Below the pieces are notes generated by a model. The model did no database searches and had not been told where the DNA came from. It worked only from the letters and a program-made list of their open reading frames with translations. The position numbers and the translations under genes were made by a program. From Branchiostoma floridae (lineage: Eukaryota; Chordata; Leptocardii; Amphioxiformes; Branchiostomatidae), in assembly GCF_000003815.2 (NCBI RefSeq), contig NC_049994.1, positions 10,019,148-10,083,147 on the forward strand: DNA of 64,000 nucleotides. The letters are read 5' to 3'. Below, one piece after another: positions 60,301-64,000 of this stretch (its first letter is position 1; the number at the start of each line of letters is the position of its first letter).

Positions 60301-62882
60301 GTTGTCTCCGGTAGGTTGAGCTGCGCGGCCAGCTCACATCTCCTCGGACGGGAGACGTAGTTTTCCCGATAGAACTCCTTCTCCAGCCGCGCGAGCTGTT
60401 CCCGGGTGAAAGCCGTCCTGTACCGCCTCACATTTCCAGCGTCTCCGTCCGAATTTTCTGATAAAAACCCGGAGAACAAAAGAGTAGGAATAAAAACTTA
60501 TTATCCTCACTGATCTATGATCGATATTTTCACTAACCTCCCTGACAAAACCACTCCATTGCCATTATTAGAACACTGATGCTCAATTTTATTAGCTATC
60601 ATCTGGTGTAATGCGCTAGGGGCGTATATTAGCCACCAATTGTTTTGTGCAAATGGATTCGCACTGGGTGCATCTTTTGTCTTGTTTGCTGTGTTTTCGT
60701 ACCATCTCTATTTTACAGTACAAAGAGACAGCGTTATAAAGTTGTCGTTCCCAACCCCGTCAAAGTTAACGAGTTTTCCCTTCTTTGAATACGGCACTTG
60801 CAGACACTGAGCAGGACTTGTGTTTTTTTCTCGGTTGTCTGATTCGTCATCTGTGTGAACATGAGTGAAGCCGACTGCTATATGAATGGGGAACCAGCTA
60901 TCGCGTGCCGACACCAAGAAAGACATGTCCTCCATTTGCATGCTTAATCTTTTAATATCAATCAAAAAGACGGCGAAGGAACAATAGAAAGGCTCTGTCA
61001 TGCATGTAACGTACATACAGCTTACAACAACAATGTAATGTGATAGGCAATACTTATATTGTAATGATGATCTACAAAGGTAAATACAGGCTTCCGCCAC
61101 AGGCCCAAACTACAGTGTCTGCAAGTGGTTTTGTTATGCTTATAACGCTTTGTGCGAGACACAATACAACAAACGGTATCGCTCTAATTCGCAGTTTTGC
61201 TTTCAATTGGGCAGTTAAAAAGGCGAACTCGCGCGCCGAGAAATCTAGGGGGATTTGCTTGGCATGACTCCATTGACACGAGGCCTGATGCGGACCGACA
61301 GTTCGCATCCGTTCTCTTGGACAAGTTATGACAACAATTTTTCATCATTTGAGAGGATTGCATGTTAACGGACAAATGATGACTACATCCACACGCTAAC
61401 CCGAGATAGGCGTGCTTACAGTTCAGTTTAATGGGAAAGATATTGAAAACGGCCTGGCCATTTCTTTTTATTGCAGCCACGAAACAAAGCAAGATGATAA
61501 AAGACCTAAAACCTAATTTCAGCCTCGTCAAAAAATGTCAAAACAACTTCCCTTTACGAAAAGTGTAGTAGACAGCAGAAGCAAAAAATCCGCCTTCTTT
61601 GAACCATTACAATTGGTGACAGAAAAAGTATAGGCTAGCCTCACAGACAGACAACATGACCCTCAATTTAGCTAAAAGAAGAAACAGGCGGCCGGAAACA
61701 AGTCTAAAACGCAGGCGTTTTGCGGTATCAACAGAAGTAGAATTCGAGGCAAATTGTTTACAGTGAGTGTGGAAGAATTAGCGCCCTAATGTGCGTTCCA
61801 CGCCAAACAGTTAATGGTCGTTTGGTATGGCTTCTGTTTAGTGTGTAATCTGTGGGCAAACAGACATGTTGTCCAGAGGAAGCCACGCTTTTGTTACATG
61901 AAGAGGACTGAAGTGTGTTTCTGGTTCTGAGACAACATTCGGAGTTTACTTGGTACAAGAGACTCATACAGCTTTACAAAATGAAGTTTAGTATATAAAT
62001 GTACGTGACGATGTGGACAACAAATTTCTACCAAGTTCTGGACCAGTGTTCTTGAAAAATAACATGTTTCTCTTTCAGTGAAAGTTGTAGTAATATATAC
62101 AATATTCTACCTTCCCCCAAACTCGTATAAAATGAACAGAAGCCAAGTAAATTTCATTGGTGGCGTACAAAGATACCAAAATAGAAGCCTTCCGTAAAAA
62201 AAATAAGGAGTGACGCGATCGCTCGTCAAAAGTTACTGGTACAGAGTGGCTGGAAGACGACACACACATGTTGTCCCGGCTTGTTCTGACGGAAAAGGAT
62301 GTCACTAAGAACAGATAAAGGGGTTAATTTCCCCACAAAGCCAGCGGACAAAGCCCACCATTACCTCAAGTAGCGGTGGTCCCTAGAATGGTGCGGTGAA
62401 ACCTCAACACCACCCCGAAAAGAACTTGAGTGAAGTCCTCTAATTACTCAGAAGTTGAAAGAGCTTTACTCACCGGAGCTAGGTTTCTTGGGACTGTTCT
62501 TGTCGCTCAAGGAATCGCCCAGGAGGTCTTTAGAGTCAGCCATTCTATCTTCCAGGCCTTCCTTCCCGGGAAGGTCGCCGTTGACGGGCGAGGGTGTTCG
62601 CGGTAGGTCGGGGTGCAGGCCCGAGGTTGACGGGTCCCGCGCCGGGCTCGCTCCGGAGGCCGGTCTATCACCGCCTTCGAACTCTGGAGTGAACCGGCTG
62701 GTGCGGCCGTCTGCCTTCGGGGCAGGGTGCGTCCTGTCCCCGTCGACTTGCGGCATCTCCTCGGTGGTGCTCGGCATGTTGTTGCTGGAGACCCTCGGTG
62801 GCACAAGCGCGCCCCACTCCGATTGTACACCGACTGAGAGGAGAGAAGCACTCGGTTGATGCTCGCTGCCCTTTATGACCAT
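54352..62882 (-). CDS. EvxA: EvxA, canonical even-skipped homeobox transcription factor (362 aa, 3 exons)
   Basis: This is a nuclear Evx-class transcription factor, in the family that patterns posterior body, tailbud and interneurons. Minus-strand exons are 62882-62474, 60457-60294 and 54867-54352. Donors are GTGAGT and GTAAGA, and acceptors TATCAG and TTGCAG. The first junction splits a GAA codon after the first base. The homeodomain is residues 146-205 ([11 protein letters not shown]...[14 protein letters not shown]50/N51) and is followed by [11 protein letters not shown], the usual Evx extension. The N-terminal 145 residues are Pro/Ser/Asp-rich and disordered-looking. The tail is Pro/Tyr-rich, has a C-x-C...C cluster ([10 protein letters not shown]), and ends APTLTR, matching the LTR end of other Evx proteins. 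An alternative in-frame start at 62777 (A at -3) would give 327 residues. The family call is firm; the A label follows from its conservative sequence. Confidence 0.93.
54868..60293 (-). other. EvxA: intron 2 of EvxA (5.4 kb), with candidate regulatory islands
   Basis: The intron interrupts the homeodomain between residues 46 and 47. Most is AT-rich without features. GC-richer, repeat-free islands occur at 56280-56600, 56985-57560 and 59230-59620. No additional exon is supported. A lone MITE-like CTCGAGCAGAGG occurs near 58270. Confidence 0.65.
56985..57560. promoter_or_regulatory. candidate intronic enhancer of EvxA
   Basis: This dense GC-elevated block contains GGCGGGCTGG, CCTTAATGAATTCC, GCTACTAATTCTGACAG, GTGCAAATGACC, a CATTAGTGTAATTTTT piece and GCGCTTAATGC. 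It lacks repeats and open frames of protein character. Its location within the homeodomain-splitting intron suggests a regulatory role; untested. Confidence 0.35.
60458..62473 (-). other. EvxA: intron 1 of EvxA (2.0 kb)
   Basis: The intron begins GTGAGT at 62473 and ends TATCAG at 60458. It contains no recognised element or extra exon. It is nearly six-fold shorter than the homologous intron of EvxB. Confidence 0.75.
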
Positions 62883-63075
62883 TAGTACTCCGGCCGGTTC
62901 AAAATAAAGCCAGGCGCATATGCATGCAGGTATATGAGGAAGTGTGAAATGTGCTGAGAGAACGCAGTAAATCATTGGCGGGGCGGCCTTTGAGGGCTGG
63001 GCCGGGGGGACTGACACACGGCATTGTGATTAATATGAGCCGGACGCCAATTATGCCATAATCGAATCATATCTA
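62883..63075 (-). promoter_or_regulatory. EvxA: EvxA proximal promoter (CCAAT and GC boxes, no TATA seen)
   Basis: On the minus strand, a GC box CCGCCCC (complement of 62980-62986) adjoins GCCAAT (complement of 62974-62979), about 95 bp upstream of the 62882 ATG. Upstream, GCCATAATCG/CCAATTATGCC (about 63040-63066) contains a Cdx/Hox-like TTATGGC word. No TATA box was found, unlike EvxB. Confidence 0.35.
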
Positions 63076-64000
63076 TTGAGACGGCTACGCAACACTACAT
63101 GTAACTCTTTGTATCTCGGCAGGGTGTTTTGTTCAGTTTGTTTAGAGTTAGAGGTCAACAATTTAGATTATCTTTCAAAATTGAATCCGACAGGTTACAT
63201 GTCTGATTACAAGATTATAAATTTCGCCCTCATTTTACACTTGGCGAAGGTACATGACCAAAGATCACGAAAGTAGCGTGCAAAGCAAGTTACCACTCTA
63301 AAAAAAAGTTTTTAAATGTGGATATCTCACCTAATTTTTCAAATGGATTCGGCGAAGTATCGAGGCAGAGGGTCCGTGTGCACGTCCGCGCAAAGTGTAG
63401 CAGTCGTTGACCCCACCGGAAAACGGAAATAGCCCTAGCTGACTTTTCCCCTTTCCGATAAGCTCACTCTCTCTCTCTCACTGTTCTATCTTATAATCTC
63501 AGTAGTAGTACAGACTACCACTGAACGTCAGAGTATATATAGCCAACAGTCATCAGTGTATTAATAAAACAATAATGCACCATCATTGGACGTAATACGC
63601 AATCTATATGCATGCTAACTACTGACAATGTAGGCCCTCATAAAACGAAAATTATCGCGATCACAAGCACGATATCGGGCCCGCCATAATTTAATTAGGA
63701 TTGTACTTATGCCGCTATAATGGACCCAGTGAATTTCCTGTACTGATCAACGTCGAATTCTTTTGAGGCGCGCTAATTTCAGCCTGGCGGTAGAACTGTT
63801 CAATTTCAACCAGATAAATTTCAATTTCGGTTAAAGAGCCCGCCTCGGTTAATGGCACTGGCTGCTCAGCTCGGCGGGGATATCAGACGTTTTCTCCGCC
63901 GAGCGAACGAGCACCACCCGGTAAACATGTGCCTTTGTTGAGCCGACATTCAGAAGCGATTCTTACTTTTTCTTAAAGGTCTAGCTCTCACAAATATTGG
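63076..64000. promoter_or_regulatory. upstream flank of EvxA, no gene seen
   Basis: This stretch has no supported gene. A GC-richer patch at about 63640-63930 contains AATTATCGCGATCAC, a CCATAATTTAATTAGG core and GCGCTAATTTCAGC, plausible distal promoter or enhancer DNA. A (CT)n run lies near 63466-63480. Confidence 0.3.

Noticed and set aside
62507-62851. Alternative frame over EvxA exon 1 (Arg/Pro-rich)
   Set aside because: Out of frame with the homeodomain exon; a GC-rich shadow of the real exon.

Overview
The window is chordate genomic DNA, most likely from a lancelet (Branchiostoma). It carries two even-skipped/Evx homeobox genes in tail-to-tail orientation, with a compact intron-exon layout, TATA/CCAAT-type promoter signals, and many short inverted-repeat elements, SINEs and microsatellites. 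Lancelets are known to have a linked EvxA/EvxB pair beside the Hox cluster. The species and the A/B names are inferred from that and from how strongly each protein diverges.

Left block (1-16 kb): mobile DNA. A candidate promoter lies near 100-300 and a pogo-type MITE at 652-1281. An unrecognised 265-residue ORF occupies 1895-2689. Next is a large, apparently intact Helentron (Helitron relative). By hand-splicing, its 2282-residue protein starts in a small upstream exon encoding a signal-like segment that ends in a 2A-like motif (GDIEQNPGP). It continues with an OTU protease domain, eight 18-residue repeats, a Cys-rich region, an HUH Rep domain, a Pif1-type helicase and an APE-type endonuclease. 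Four ~215-bp tandem repeats follow. Then come a ten-copy 81-bp array and several duplicated, permuted or inverted exon-like fragments (12.6-16 kb).

Middle and right (16-64 kb): the Evx locus. EvxB (+ strand) has exons at 21377-21494, 33198-33364 and 33842-34288, with a TATA box 82 bp upstream of its ATG. EvxA (- strand) has exons at 62882-62474, 60457-60294 and 54867-54352. Both share the same two intron positions and phases, including the split between homeodomain residues 46 and 47. EvxA is canonical and ends in LTR. EvxB has a very short N terminus and seven homeodomain substitutions relative to EvxA. About 18 kb separates the two predicted poly(A) sites. That interval holds no recognisable gene. 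It contains SINE, hAT-like, mariner-like and unclassified MITEs, microsatellites, and GC-rich patches with homeodomain-type motifs that could be shared enhancers.

All calls come from reading the sequence. No alignment or expression data were available. Splice sites were placed by GT/AG, reading phase and homeodomain continuity.
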